Shown: piece after piece, positions 29,728 through 38,485 of the stretch
How positions within the stretch are numbered: the first letter of the stretch is position 1
How the letters are laid out: every line of letters starts with the position of its first letter
Source of the DNA: CAKSHC01 sp045595395
GTDB taxonomy: Bacteria > Bacillota > Clostridia > Oscillospirales > UMGS1783
Length of the DNA stretch: 47,572 nt
Reading direction: 5' to 3'
Assembly (NCBI GenBank): GCA_045595395.1
Contig: JAZOAH010000009.1
Location: 1-47,572 of the forward strand
The notes under the pieces: generated by a model
Seen by the model: the letters and a program-made list of their open reading frames with translations, nothing else
What the model was told of the DNA's origin: nothing
Database searches by the model: none
Position numbers and translations under genes: made by a program

Positions 29728-30621
29728 TATGCCTTTGGGTGTTTGTATATTCATCACGCTGCGCACCGCCTGTCGGTCGACAAAGGAAAAACTTCCCGTC
29801 CGCCCCTCCAGACTGACCTGCGCCAGCGCATCGGCAAGATCGCCGCCCCTCTCGATGGCCGCCAGCACCACACGGTAGGCATCGTACCCCACCGCCTTGA
29901 CACCATCTTCCGCATAAACCGGATGATAGACCTGCGCCGACTCACAAACATCGCCGCCCATCACCGGCAACGCCGTCTGCGCCTGATCGGCAAGCGAGGG
30001 GATCAACAAGACATCAGCCTGCTCCCGCTCCATCGCCGCCACACAGTCGGCCAAATTTCCCTCCACCTGCGCCTCGGCACAGATGCTTGACTCGCCCGCC
30101 GCCTCAAGGAAGGCGTTTCGTATCGCCACATCGTAGGCCGACGCCGAATCGTAGATGACAGCCACCCGATCCCAGCCTTGCTCCTTGGCCAAGGCCGCCA
30201 AGGCCCGTCCCTGCTGATCCTCGGGATTGCTTAGGTTAAAACAGGAATCATTCTCATAAACACGTCCCGTCGTTGCCACGGCGGGGATACCGTGCTTGGC
30301 AAGGACCTCTGCGGCCGCCGCCGACAAGGGGCTGCCCCAGCTGCCGATGACCACCGACACGCCGGCGTTGACCAGTTGCTGCGCCGCTGTCCGCGCCCCC
30401 TCTTCCGAGGAGGCGTTGTCGGCCGGCACCAGTTCCACGCGAATATCGCCGACCTGCGCCTGCTCCCGGTAGCTTTCTAAAATGCCCTGGTACTCCAGCT
30501 GGCCGCCCGCTGCGTAAACGCCCGACAGCGGCTGGATCACCCCGACCTTGACCGTCGGCGGCTTGGCGCATCCGCCCAGCATCAGCGCCGCCAGCATCAG
30601 CACGACCGCTACCCGTTTCAC
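29707..30621 (-). CDS. Peripla_BP_6-type binding lipoprotein, short LivK-like
   Basis: A 304-residue lipoprotein with lipobox MLGGC. The mature part is a type I periplasmic binding protein: VGVIQPLSGVYAAGGQLEYQG, SVVIGSWGSPLSAAAAEVLAKHGIPAVATT, and VAVIYDSASAYD. It is about 70 residues shorter than the LivJ at 23117 and has only about 11% Lys/Arg-free spacing at its end, so the second lobe is compact. It overlaps the DUF3842 gene by 4 bp and is the last gene of the comEB operon. No permease is linked; it may sense rather than transport. Confidence 0.82.
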   Translation of the reverse strand: MKRVAVVLMLAALMLGGCAKPPTVKVGVIQPLSGVYAAGGQLEYQGILESYREQAQVGDIRVELVPADNASSEEGARTAAQQLVNAGVSVVIGSWGSPLSAAAAEVLAKHGIPAVATTGRVYENDSCFNLSNPEDQQGRALAALAKEQGWDRVAVIYDSASAYDVAIRNAFLEAAGESSICAEAQVEGNLADCVAAMEREQADVLLIPSLADQAQTALPVMGGDVCESAQVYHPVYAEDGVKAVGYDAYRVVLAAIERGGDLADALAQVSLEGRTGSFSFVDRQAVRSVMNIQTPKGIEKKQFT

Positions 30622-31016
30622 GCATCCATCTCCTTAAGTGCCAAGGCGATATACTCGTTCATCGTCATCTCCTGTGCGCCCATCACACGGATGCCGCAGC
30701 GGTTCATGGGAATGAGCAGTTTTTTCGCCCGGGATGAGCCAACGGCAGCCGCCATGGCCGGCGTCACCTCACCCAGCAGCGCATCGGCCGCCAGAATCCC
30801 GATCGGCCCCAGGATAACATCGGCGGTACGGCAGGCTACGATAACGGGGTTTTCTCCCGTTGCACCCTGCGCCGCCCCTGCCTTGAGCATAGCCGCCGTG
30901 GCAATGGCATTGGTACCTATGGCCACCAGCTTGGCCTGCGGATACTTCTCTTTGATGGCCGTTACCAGGCCTGCGCCCAGCTTACCGCCCTGTCCGTCGA
31001 TCACGACAATGTTCAT
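30618..31016 (-). CDS. DUF3842 family protein
   Basis: A 132-residue cytosolic protein of DUF3842: MNIVVIDGQGGKLGAGLV at the N-terminus (Gly-rich, Rossmann-like), VAIGTNAIATAAMLKAGA, VGPIGI-like ILGPIGILAADALLGEVTPAMA, and a C-terminal IPMNRCG. The function is unknown; the fold suggests a small nucleotide-binding protein. It starts 5 bp after ppa and overlaps the next gene by ATGA, so it is expressed with both. Confidence 0.9.
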   Translation of the reverse strand: MNIVVIDGQGGKLGAGLVTAIKEKYPQAKLVAIGTNAIATAAMLKAGAAQGATGENPVIVACRTADVILGPIGILAADALLGEVTPAMAAAVGSSRAKKLLIPMNRCGIRVMGAQEMTMNEYIALALKEMDA

Positions 31017-31021
31017 CTTCC

Positions 31022-31552
31022 TTATTCTCCGTAGATCTCGTTATATTTATCAATCGACTGTTGGATCACAGCTTTGGCCGTCTCGGCGCCCCGCACCTCG
31101 TCCACCATCGTCTCCTTCTCTTCCAGCGTCTTATATACGCTGAAAAAGTGCCGCATCTCGGCAAACAAATGGGTCGGCAGCTCGGAAATGTCGGTGTAGC
31201 TGTTGTAGGCGGGGTCGTTAAAGGGAATGGCAATGATCTTTTCGTCCTGCCGTCCGTTATCCACCATCGAAATAACGCCGATGGGATAGCACCGCACCTC
31301 GGTGCGCGGCATGATCCCCTCCGAGCTGAGGATCAGAACATCCATCGGGTCCAAATCATCGGCATAGGTGCGAGGGATCAGTCCGTAGTTGGCCGGGTAA
31401 TGGGTCGAGGTATGCAAAATACGGTCCAGGATCAACATACCCGTTTCTTTATCCAGTTCATATTTGCACTTGCTCCCCTTCTCGATCTCAACAATGGCAA
31501 TAAAATCATCGGGGTTAATGCGGGCAGGGTTCATGTCATGCCAAATGTTCAT
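31022..31552 (-). CDS. ppa: Inorganic pyrophosphatase (family I)
   Basis: A 176-residue soluble pyrophosphatase that hydrolyses PPi to two phosphates. The family I signature DDLDPMDVL is at residues 65-73, and YELDKETG and HYPANYGLIPRTYA also match. ATG 31552 follows AGGAG; the frame open to 31579 extends into the comEB end and is rejected. A small soluble enzyme of this type is unusual beside comEB but makes sense, as dUMP and DNA synthesis release PPi. Confidence 0.95.
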   Translation of the reverse strand: MNIWHDMNPARINPDDFIAIVEIEKGSKCKYELDKETGMLILDRILHTSTHYPANYGLIPRTYADDLDPMDVLILSSEGIMPRTEVRCYPIGVISMVDNGRQDEKIIAIPFNDPAYNSYTDISELPTHLFAEMRHFFSVYKTLEEKETMVDEVRGAETAKAVIQQSIDKYNEIYGE

Positions 31553-31568
31553 AGCGGTTCTCCTTCTT

Positions 31569-32054
31569 TTATTCTTCAAAGGAAAGCGTGAGCGTCTTAT
31601 GCTCAGGCTTAAAGGGCGTTAGTTTGACCCCCGCCGCTTCCAGCATTCGCTTGGAGGCCAGGGTCGAATCGGTGGCGGCATACTTATCGGACAGATAAAT
31701 GATCTCTCGAATGCCCGACTGAATGATGGCCTTGGCGCACTCGTTGCAGGGGAAGAGCGCTACATAGATGCGTGCCCCCCGCAGCGAACGGCCCTGGGCA
31801 TTGAGAATGGCGTTGAGCTCGGCATGCACCACATACGGATATTTGGTGTCGTTGACCTCACCGCTGCGTTCCCACGGGAAGGTATCGTCCGAGCAGCCAT
31901 AGGGAAACCCGTTGTAGCCGGTCGAAAGGATAATGTTGTTGTCATCGACGATGCAGGCTCCCACCTGCGTGCTGGGATCCTTGGAACGACAGGCGGCCAA
32001 CAGCGCCACCCCCATAAAATATTCGTCCCAATCAATATAATCTCTGCGCTTCAT
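31569..32054 (-). CDS. comEB: dCMP deaminase (ComEB family)
   Basis: A 161-residue zinc deaminase that converts dCMP to dUMP for thymidylate synthesis. Zinc ligands are in VVHAELNAI (His 77, Glu 79 as proton shuttle) and FPCNECAKAI (Cys 103, Cys 106). The N-terminal WDEYFMGVALLAACRSKDPSTQVGA is typical. The allosteric-type Gly-rich segment GYNGFPYGCSD is present. It is the first gene of a four-gene operon. CTCCT (AGGAG) lies before ATG 32054. Confidence 0.93.
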   Translation of the reverse strand: MKRRDYIDWDEYFMGVALLAACRSKDPSTQVGACIVDDNNIILSTGYNGFPYGCSDDTFPWERSGEVNDTKYPYVVHAELNAILNAQGRSLRGARIYVALFPCNECAKAIIQSGIREIIYLSDKYAATDSTLASKRMLEAAGVKLTPFKPEHKTLTLSFEE

Positions 32055-32083
32055 CGTGTCGATCCTCCTACAGTATTGCCATT

Positions 32084-32112
32084 ATTTTACCATATTCTCA
32101 GTTGCATTACAA
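32084..32112 (-). promoter_or_regulatory. Promoter of the comEB operon
   Basis: On the minus strand: -35 TTGTAA (32112-32107), 17-bp spacer, -10 TAAAAT (32089-32084). Confidence 0.8.
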
Positions 32113-32254
32113 CCCACTGTCTGCTAAAATACGAATAGGAAATGTTCCGAGTTTTCCACTTTTTCCACTGGGTTTTGCACAGAAAAGTGACAAATCCGTA
32201 ACCTTTTCGCTGTTATAAGGAACGATTCTTGATTTTTTTGCCGAGGATTTTTAC

Positions 32255-33052
32255 ATGCTGTATCTCTTTGTCAGTGCCGAAAGCGAGCCAAATCGCATCC
32301 AAATTTTACAGACATTAGCCAATCCAGAAGGGTCCTGCTGTCGGTATTTTTATACCATTTCCGGCCCGCCCAAGCTCATGGCCCGCCACGCCGCCGCCCT
32401 CAACGCCATCGCCGGCGGTCGGCATGAGCCCTGCCTGCTCATCGCCTTTGACCGCAGCTGCGGCACCTTTTCCCCGCTGCGTGTCGGCTCGCTGATCGGC
32501 ATCCAGGGCCATCGGGATGGCGAGGACATCTCGATGCGGCAGACGGCCGCCCAGATCAAAAAGGGCAGGCTCGACCTTGTCATCAAGGTCAAGCTCGGCC
32601 ACCGTGTCTGCGCCCCCAACCAAGCCCTCTTCCGTGCCACCCTCAAAAGCACCCTCCAAGCCCCCCTGCCCGACGAGCCGGGCGGCAGCTTTCTCATCCG
32701 CAACCGTGCCGACCTGACCCCCTCCCTCTTTTCGGGCGACGTCTGGCGGCCGCTGGCCAACACCCTATCCTCTCTACCCGCCATTCGCCAAAGCCGACAT
32801 CTGGTCCTGCTGGCCTGTGACATGGTGGCCATCCCGGCCGCCGGCAAGCGCCTGCTCCACGTCCAAGGCCACAACTACGACAGCACCCTACGCACCGTCG
32901 CCGCCGTCACCGGCCATGCCATTACCCACATCCAATCGGTCGAGCCCGACAGCGATTTCTCCTTCTTCGCCTCCCTGCCCAAAGTCCCGGGCGACCAACC
33001 CACCGCCATCATCGAACTGGACACCCGCCTGCCCCTGTGCCTGACCGAATAG
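32255..33052 (+). CDS. Orphan protein of 265 residues, unknown function
   Basis: I do not recognise this protein. It has no signal peptide and no membrane helix. It contains several blocks with beta-strand character (MLYLFVSAE, CLLIAFDRS, LDLVIKVKLG, GSFLIRNR, RHLVLLACDMV, TAIIELDTRL). Five Cys are scattered and not arranged as a zinc site. The codon pattern is GCC-rich like the surrounding core genes, so it appears a genuine gene. GAGGA lies 8 bases before ATG 32255; no good promoter is visible. It stands alone, 200 bp from comEB (divergent) and ahead of a lipoprotein gene with its own promoter. Confidence 0.72.
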   Translation: MLYLFVSAESEPNRIQILQTLANPEGSCCRYFYTISGPPKLMARHAAALNAIAGGRHEPCLLIAFDRSCGTFSPLRVGSLIGIQGHRDGEDISMRQTAAQIKKGRLDLVIKVKLGHRVCAPNQALFRATLKSTLQAPLPDEPGGSFLIRNRADLTPSLFSGDVWRPLANTLSSLPAIRQSRHLVLLACDMVAIPAAGKRLLHVQGHNYDSTLRTVAAVTGHAITHIQSVEPDSDFSFFASLPKVPGDQPTAIIELDTRLPLCLTE

Positions 33053-33058
33053 CTTCTC

Positions 33059-33088
33059 TTGACACCCCTTCTCTCGTTATGCTAAAAT
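33059..33088 (+). promoter_or_regulatory. Promoter of the lipoprotein/PstS-like pair
   Basis: -35 TTGACA (33059-33064), 18-bp spacer, -10 TAAAAT (33083-33088). Confidence 0.78.
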
Positions 33089-33118
33089 TGTATTATAAAT
33101 ACCAAAAGGAGGGATCTT

Positions 33119-34225
33119 ATGAAACGTCTGGTCGCTGTTGTCCTGATACTGCTGCTCCTGAGCTCCTGTTCCAGTATCGGCTTTTCGGTGGATGAGATCA
33201 GGGACTTAGAGCCCTATACCGACAAAACCGAGAAGTATTATCGTTTTTATGCCGACTATACCGATGCCTTTATTCCCTCCGATGACTACGGTGCCGTCTA
33301 TCCTTTTATTGGCCAAACCTATCAATTTGGCAGCTATTTCGGCACGACCTGTTTCTTCGGACTGTGCACCGCCGACGGCCGCATCGTCTGCGATCCCGTC
33401 TATCGCTATTACGATAGCCTTCGTCTGGGCGAACACCTCTTCTATATTATGATTATCCCCGGCGTCGCTCCCGACCTCGACTCGCCCCATGCCCACCGGG
33501 GGCAGGATCGGTTTCTTCTCATTCGCAGCGACGGTCGGTACTGCCGCACCCTTGATGGTACGCCCTATATGATGCTCAACGGGGATTATATCCAGCTTCA
33601 ATTCGGTACCGGCCATGTAACGGTTCAATATCTGGATGCCCAACTTAATTGGTATAACGGACCGCTTACCCCCAAACAACACCCCGATTATCCCAACTAC
33701 ACCTACTACGGCATCTGCCCCGGTTGTCACCAATCCATATCCTCTCAACACATTGCTCATCTCTCCGATGATGACGCCCCCTATGCCTTTATCCACCAAA
33801 ACCGTCACCTAAACCAATGCACCATTTTCTCCCCCGACGGTCAGCTCCTGGCCACCTTCCCCCTCCCCGGGGTCTACCTCTACTCCGTCGACCTGAACAC
33901 ACGCTTCCTCTTCGGCACCTGCAAAAAAGATGACACCCAAGAGTATGCGCCAACCGCCTTTATCTACGATCGCAGCAGCGGTCAGTTCGCCGATATCCCC
34001 GGTGCCTCCTCGGTCGAGTGGCTCTATGACGATGTGTTTTTGCTATCCTTTGTCCAAGACAATGAACAACGATATCTCTTGCTCGACCTGTCCGAGTCCT
34101 ACCCCACCCCATATGATATGGTGCTCCACGGTGGCGGCGATATCCTCTTTACCGTCAAAGGCGGCATCAGCCGCACCCTCGTAGACGGAAACGAGATCAT
34201 CCGCCTGCGCCTGGAAACCGATTGA
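33119..34225 (+). CDS. Lipoprotein with WG-repeat-like module, unknown function
   Basis: A 368-residue lipoprotein (signal MKRLVAVVLILLLL, lipobox LSSCSS). The stretch FFGLCTADGRIVCDPVYRYY resembles the beta-hairpin unit of WG repeats. Later segments (FLLIRSDGRYCRTLDG, CTIFSPDGQLLATFPL) look like blades of a beta-propeller, so the mature protein is probably an all-beta extracellular domain. It is very rich in Tyr. A CPGCHQ motif near residue 200 adds two Cys. It ends 14 bp before the PstS-like gene and shares its promoter, suggesting a joint function at the cell surface. Confidence 0.75.
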   Translation: MKRLVAVVLILLLLSSCSSIGFSVDEIRDLEPYTDKTEKYYRFYADYTDAFIPSDDYGAVYPFIGQTYQFGSYFGTTCFFGLCTADGRIVCDPVYRYYDSLRLGEHLFYIMIIPGVAPDLDSPHAHRGQDRFLLIRSDGRYCRTLDGTPYMMLNGDYIQLQFGTGHVTVQYLDAQLNWYNGPLTPKQHPDYPNYTYYGICPGCHQSISSQHIAHLSDDDAPYAFIHQNRHLNQCTIFSPDGQLLATFPLPGVYLYSVDLNTRFLFGTCKKDDTQEYAPTAFIYDRSSGQFADIPGASSVEWLYDDVFLLSFVQDNEQRYLLLDLSESYPTPYDMVLHGGGDILFTVKGGISRTLVDGNEIIRLRLETD

Positions 34226-34239
34226 GAAAGGAGCTTTCC

Positions 34240-35109
34240 ATGAAAAAGATCACCGCTTTGACCCTGTGCTTGGTGCTTGTGCTTTCCCTGTGCGCCTGTA
34301 AGCCCACCTTCACCGTTGAAACCTATCCCAAAATGGGCGGCTCCCTGGCCGCTCTGCCGCTGGGCGAAGCCCTCACCGCTCATGCGCTGGATATCGATCG
34401 TGACACCGCCTCCTCTCTGCTGACCTTTGAAGGCTCGACCACCGATAACTATGAGGCGCTGGTCGACGGCACCTTTGATATCATCCTCGCCTATGAGCCA
34501 TCCCAAGAAGCCAAGGACTATGCTGCCGAAAAGGGCTTTGAATGGGAGATGACCCCCATCGGCATTGATGCGCTGGTCTTCATCACCGGCAAAGACAATC
34601 CGGTCGAAAACCTCACCCATGAGCAGATCTCGCAGATCTATAACGGCGAGCTTACCAACTGGTCGCAGGTCGGCGGCCCGGACAAGGCCATCGTCCCCTA
34701 TCTGCGCAACACCGACAGCGGCTCCCACACCCTCTTCGATCTCTTCTTCGACCTGGAAAACACCGATGCCATTGCCAAGGAATATGTGGTCGGCTCGATG
34801 ATCGGTCTGCTGGATGCCATCGCCAACTACCAAGGCACGGACGAGGCGCTGGGCTACACCGTCTATTATTACCTGACCAACATGGAGGCCTCCACCCTCG
34901 AAACCAGCAAACTGCTCTCGGTCGACGGGGTCATGCCCTCCAATCAAACCATTGCCTCGGGCGAATATGCGCTGTCCAATCAGTTCTATGCCGTCATCCC
35001 CGCCGACACCCCCAAGAACTCTCCCACCCGCATCCTCTACGATTGGATATGCTCGGAGCAGGGGCGGCAGATCGCCGAAAACGAAAACTATGTTGTTCCC
35101 CAAACATAA
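34240..35109 (+). CDS. PstS-like substrate-binding lipoprotein
   Basis: A 289-residue lipoprotein (signal MKKITALTLCLVLVLSLCAC). The mature part follows the PBP-like phosphate-binding family: GGSLAALPLGEAL, FEGSTTDNYEALVDGTFDIILAYEPS, DALVFITGKDNPVENLTHEQISQIYNGELTNWSQVGG (a hallmark of PstS-type proteins), and LRNTDSGSHTLF, which includes the anion-binding SGSxxxF. No pstC, pstA or pstB is linked. ATG 34240 follows AAAGGAG; an in-frame GTG/TTG at 34222 overlaps the preceding stop and is less likely. Confidence 0.87.
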   Translation: MKKITALTLCLVLVLSLCACKPTFTVETYPKMGGSLAALPLGEALTAHALDIDRDTASSLLTFEGSTTDNYEALVDGTFDIILAYEPSQEAKDYAAEKGFEWEMTPIGIDALVFITGKDNPVENLTHEQISQIYNGELTNWSQVGGPDKAIVPYLRNTDSGSHTLFDLFFDLENTDAIAKEYVVGSMIGLLDAIANYQGTDEALGYTVYYYLTNMEASTLETSKLLSVDGVMPSNQTIASGEYALSNQFYAVIPADTPKNSPTRILYDWICSEQGRQIAENENYVVPQT

Positions 35110-35113
35110 AGAA

Positions 35114-35146
35114 AGGCCGCATCCAAACGGATGCGGCAATTTTTTA
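35114..35146 (+). terminator. Terminator between convergent genes
   Basis: A 9-bp perfect GC-rich stem (35116-35124 with 35129-35137) with loop AAAC is followed by AATTTTTT on the plus strand. The minus strand has only a CTTTCTTT tract. Confidence 0.9.
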
Positions 35147-36409
35147 TCTCTTGATAGCTCGTAGCAGATTAAAGCATTTGAAGGCCAATCGGTAGAGGTG
35201 GAATTTCGGCTTGCTGATGATCAGGTCAAACTCCCCAATCAGCTCATGCACCGTTGCGCCAAAGCCACGCTTGAAATCAAACAGTCCGAAATTGGGCGAC
35301 TCTTCCTCAAAATGCCCGTCGATACCATAGAAATTAAATCGGCGGTAGCCATGCTCGATGGCATAGGCGATCATCTCATATTGCAGCAGGTACTGGGCAT
35401 TGTATTTCATAAAGGGTTTGTAACTGGCGCCGAACAGATAGACCACCTCACTGCCGTAGAGCATATACCAGCCCCCGGCAATGATCTTCTTCTCGCCCTG
35501 CTCCCGCACATCCTGCTCCAGCGTTTGGATGCGCTTGGCCAGGCTCTTCTGCTCCGATGCGATCTCGGCCGCCTCTCTGGCCTTCTTCGGGTTGTCGGCG
35601 ATTTTCTCCAGCCGCTGCTCGTTCTTGGCAAAACGCTCCCTGGTGTGGGTAAGCAGCGCCCTAAAGTCGATCTGCACATAAAGTACCTTGACCGCCTTCT
35701 CCCGATCCAGCACCGAGAACATATCCCGATAATAGGACAAGGGTCGGTCAATAAAGCCTCGGCGATCGGCCGTATGCTGCATCAACTCCTTAAAGACGTT
35801 GATGTTGTCGGCCTTCGCCTCGATGACCGTCAGAAAATTCTTGCGGCTGTTGTTGACACCCCATTTGGTGCCGCTGCGCATGCCCTTATAGATGTCTTCG
35901 ATGGTCTTGCCCTCTAAATCGAGCACCGAGACCCAGCGTGGCTCCAGATCCTTCTTGTCCTCCATGCCGACATAAAAGCCGTTGTGCCGATAGCCCAACT
36001 CCTTAAACTTTTCCATCAGATCATCCTTGGCGGTGTCGGCGATCACTCGGCCATCGCCGTCCCGCAACTGATAATCCACATAGGGGTTGATCTTCAAAAA
36101 GGCAACGCCCCGTCCTTTCAGATAGGCCTTGACCGCCTCGGTAAAACCTTCCAGGAGCGCATGGTCGTTGTAATCCAACAAAAATCCGCGCGGCGCATAG
36201 GCAAAGGTGATCCCCAGCCCCGATACCCGCTTAAAAAGCATGGCCGTGGCCGCTACGATCTCGCCCTCTTCCTTCACACCCAGCAGTTTTCCCGTCCAGC
36301 CGTTGGTCTGCTTGATCTCCATCCAATAGGGCGACTGAAAAAAGAGTGCCTGCCGATGCTTTTTGGAAAATAGGATATATTCCTGTTTTTCTAGTTCAAT
36401 CAGTTCCAT
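35144..36409 (-). CDS. FemAB-type peptidoglycan aminoacyltransferase (second of a pair)
   Basis: A 421-residue member of the FemABX/MurM family, which adds amino acids from aminoacyl-tRNA to the lysine (or equivalent) of lipid II to build the peptidoglycan cross-bridge. Two GNAT-like lobes are visible: residues 1-165 with SPYWMEIKQTNGW, and 165-421 with WVSVLDLEGKTIEDIYKGM and YRRFNFYGIDGHF. A charged coiled-coil arm lies at about 250-305 (RFAKNEQRLEKIADNPKK onward), as in FemA. It overlaps its paralog by 14 bp; both are 421 residues. Confidence 0.92.
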   Translation of the reverse strand: MELIELEKQEYILFSKKHRQALFFQSPYWMEIKQTNGWTGKLLGVKEEGEIVAATAMLFKRVSGLGITFAYAPRGFLLDYNDHALLEGFTEAVKAYLKGRGVAFLKINPYVDYQLRDGDGRVIADTAKDDLMEKFKELGYRHNGFYVGMEDKKDLEPRWVSVLDLEGKTIEDIYKGMRSGTKWGVNNSRKNFLTVIEAKADNINVFKELMQHTADRRGFIDRPLSYYRDMFSVLDREKAVKVLYVQIDFRALLTHTRERFAKNEQRLEKIADNPKKAREAAEIASEQKSLAKRIQTLEQDVREQGEKKIIAGGWYMLYGSEVVYLFGASYKPFMKYNAQYLLQYEMIAYAIEHGYRRFNFYGIDGHFEEESPNFGLFDFKRGFGATVHELIGEFDLIISKPKFHLYRLAFKCFNLLRAIKR

Positions 36410-37661
36410 GGGTCAAGCGTCCTTTGACTGTCTTCAAAAATTTATAGATGGGGTAAAACCAGCCGATCTTCAGTTCAAACTGACCGATATACTCGGTCAC
36501 ATTGGCCCGAAAACCCTTTTTGAACTCATAAATGCCGTAGTACTCGTTGTTGGGATCAAAGTCGCCGGTGATGCCGTAGAAATTGCAGTAGGCAAAGCCC
36601 TCTTTGTAGGCTTCCTTGATGTGGTGTTCATACATCAGGTATTTGGGGGTAAACTGCCGATACTCCATGAGCACGCCGCTGGCCAGCGTCAGATACTCGT
36701 TGCCGCTGCGCAACGAGAGCAGACACCCGATGGCCTTACCGTCGGGATTTTCTTTTTTGAACTGCTCGGCCTTTTGCAGTTCCTTGGTGTATTTTTCCAC
36801 CTGCTCCTGTGCAATTTTCAGGGTATGCGCCAGCTTGTCACCCGTTGCCTGCTTGGCCATCTTCTCCTGCGCCTGCAGCACATCGGTCTGCGCCGATTGA
36901 AGAAGGGCGGCGGTGTGATCATAGTACACATCGGGATCAAGATAGGCGATGTAGATGGTCATCAGATCCTTCATGTGCCGATACATCTTCTGATAATAGG
37001 ACAGGCTGCGACTGAAAAAGTCACGGCGCTTGGCCGTCGTTTCAAAGATCTCGGCCATGACCTCCAGATCCTCGATGGTACCCTCACGCACCATCAGTCC
37101 CTTTTTGACGCAAGAGTTGATGTTTTTTCTTGTCTGCTTGGAAAACTTGGCCTTTTTGACCTCATATTCCTCGTCCAGCGGCAGATGGCAGCACCAGCGC
37201 ACCTGGAGGGCATCCAGGTAAATGTTAAAGCCATAGTGCTTAAAGCCCAGCGCCTTGAGATTTTCGATCGACTCGTCATCGGCCGCCGCATCCGGGATGA
37301 TCTCACCCTCGGGGGTGCGCACCCGATAGATGACGTTGGGGTCGATGGTCAGCATAAAGCCGCCCTGCTTTTTGATGTAGGCCTTGAGCTGCTTGACAAA
37401 AAAGGAAAGCAGTGCCTTGTCGTGGTAATCGACCAACAGCCCACGGGGCGAATAAAACTGCTTTTGCCCCAAAAGGGTGGCTTCCTCCAGCAGCATAGCG
37501 CCGGCAACAACCGCATCGGCCTGCTTGACGCCGACAAAATGGACCTTGCTGCCATATTCCTTTTTCAGTTGCGCCAATTCGACCGTCTGCATAAAGGAGG
37601 TCATCGGGTTGCCGTCAAGAAATCGACGCCACTCCTCGGTTGTCAATACACAAAATTCCAT
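36396..37661 (-). CDS. FemAB-type peptidoglycan aminoacyltransferase (first of a pair)
   Basis: A 421-residue paralog of the adjacent gene. It starts FCVLTTEEWRRFLDG, then MTSFMQTVELAQLKKEYG. It has the coiled-coil arm at about 250-305 (DVLQAQEKMAKQATGDKL onward) and the C-terminal FCNFYGITGDF, matching FYGIDGHF in the partner. The pair suggests a cross-bridge of at least two residues added in turn, as FemA/FemB or MurM/MurN do. ATG 37661 has GAGGAAA upstream. It is the fourth gene of a five-gene operon. Confidence 0.92.
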   Translation of the reverse strand: MEFCVLTTEEWRRFLDGNPMTSFMQTVELAQLKKEYGSKVHFVGVKQADAVVAGAMLLEEATLLGQKQFYSPRGLLVDYHDKALLSFFVKQLKAYIKKQGGFMLTIDPNVIYRVRTPEGEIIPDAAADDESIENLKALGFKHYGFNIYLDALQVRWCCHLPLDEEYEVKKAKFSKQTRKNINSCVKKGLMVREGTIEDLEVMAEIFETTAKRRDFFSRSLSYYQKMYRHMKDLMTIYIAYLDPDVYYDHTAALLQSAQTDVLQAQEKMAKQATGDKLAHTLKIAQEQVEKYTKELQKAEQFKKENPDGKAIGCLLSLRSGNEYLTLASGVLMEYRQFTPKYLMYEHHIKEAYKEGFAYCNFYGITGDFDPNNEYYGIYEFKKGFRANVTEYIGQFELKIGWFYPIYKFLKTVKGRLTHGTD

Positions 37662-37670
37662 ATTTTCCTC

Positions 37671-38471
37671 TTACGGACGCAAGCCCAGTCCGCCCTCAAA
37701 GGTGAGGGTCTCGCCGGTCATGTACTTAAAGTCGGGGTGAGCCAGGCTGACACAGGCACGGCCGATGTCGGTCTCGGGATCACCGAAATAGCCCATGGGC
37801 GGGGTGTGCACATTCTTATCAAAGGCCTCGGGATAGGCGTTCTTGAAGTTCTCCAGCTGAGCCGTCCAGGCCAGCGGACAGATGACATTGACGTTGATGC
37901 CGTCACGACTCCACTCGGAGGCGGCCACACGGGTCATGCCACGGATGCCCTCCTTGGCTGCGGCATAAGAACACTGGCCGTAGTTGCCGAACAGGCCGGC
38001 GCCCGATGCAAAGTTGATGACCGTGCCCTTGCTCTGCTTGAGATAGGGATAGCAGGCCTGCATATAATGGAAGGTGGCATAAAGACCCGAATAGATGGCC
38101 AGGTCAAACTGCTCGACCGTCTGGTCGGCAATGGTCACACCCGAAGCCGAAGCCTGGGCGTTGTTGATGAGCACATCGACGCCACCGAAGGCCTCGACCG
38201 TCTTGGCCACCACGTCGGCGGCAATAGCGGCATTGTCGGCACCGGCCGAGATGTCGGCCTTGATCGGCAGTACCTTCACGCCGTACAGACGCTCCAGCTC
38301 TTCCTTGGCCTCCTCCAACTTCTGCACGTTGCGTCCGGTAATAACAATGTTAGCACCCTCCTTGGCATAAGCGGTAGCAATGCCGTAGCCGATGCTGCCG
38401 GCCTTACCGTTGGCCAGAACGGCACGTCCGCCGCCGGTGATGATAACCGTCTTTCCACTTAAAAATCCCAT
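37671..38471 (-). CDS. SDR family oxidoreductase
   Basis: A 266-residue short-chain dehydrogenase/reductase. The cofactor loop is longer than usual: VIITGGGRAVLANGKAGSIGYG, where classical SDRs have TGxxxGIG. The catalytic region shows INNAQAS, INFASGAGL and the Tyr-Lys motif in SYAAAKEG. The substrate is unknown. Genes flank it closely on both sides (9 and 14 bp), so it is co-expressed with the FemAB pair and the PLP enzyme. Confidence 0.92.
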   Translation of the reverse strand: MGFLSGKTVIITGGGRAVLANGKAGSIGYGIATAYAKEGANIVITGRNVQKLEEAKEELERLYGVKVLPIKADISAGADNAAIAADVVAKTVEAFGGVDVLINNAQASASGVTIADQTVEQFDLAIYSGLYATFHYMQACYPYLKQSKGTVINFASGAGLFGNYGQCSYAAAKEGIRGMTRVAASEWSRDGINVNVICPLAWTAQLENFKNAYPEAFDKNVHTPPMGYFGDPETDIGRACVSLAHPDFKYMTGETLTFEGGLGLRP

Positions 38472-38485
38472 GATTCCATTCTCCT

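Noticed and set aside
32152..32169. Two tandem TTTTCCACT 9-mers as DnaA boxes
   Set aside because: They differ from TTATCCACA at two positions, only two copies exist, and there is no origin context.
36363..38462. A 699-codon open frame on the plus strand
   Set aside because: It lies antisense to two FemAB genes and an SDR gene whose proteins are clearly recognisable. Long antisense frames are expected from the codon bias of this GC-rich DNA.
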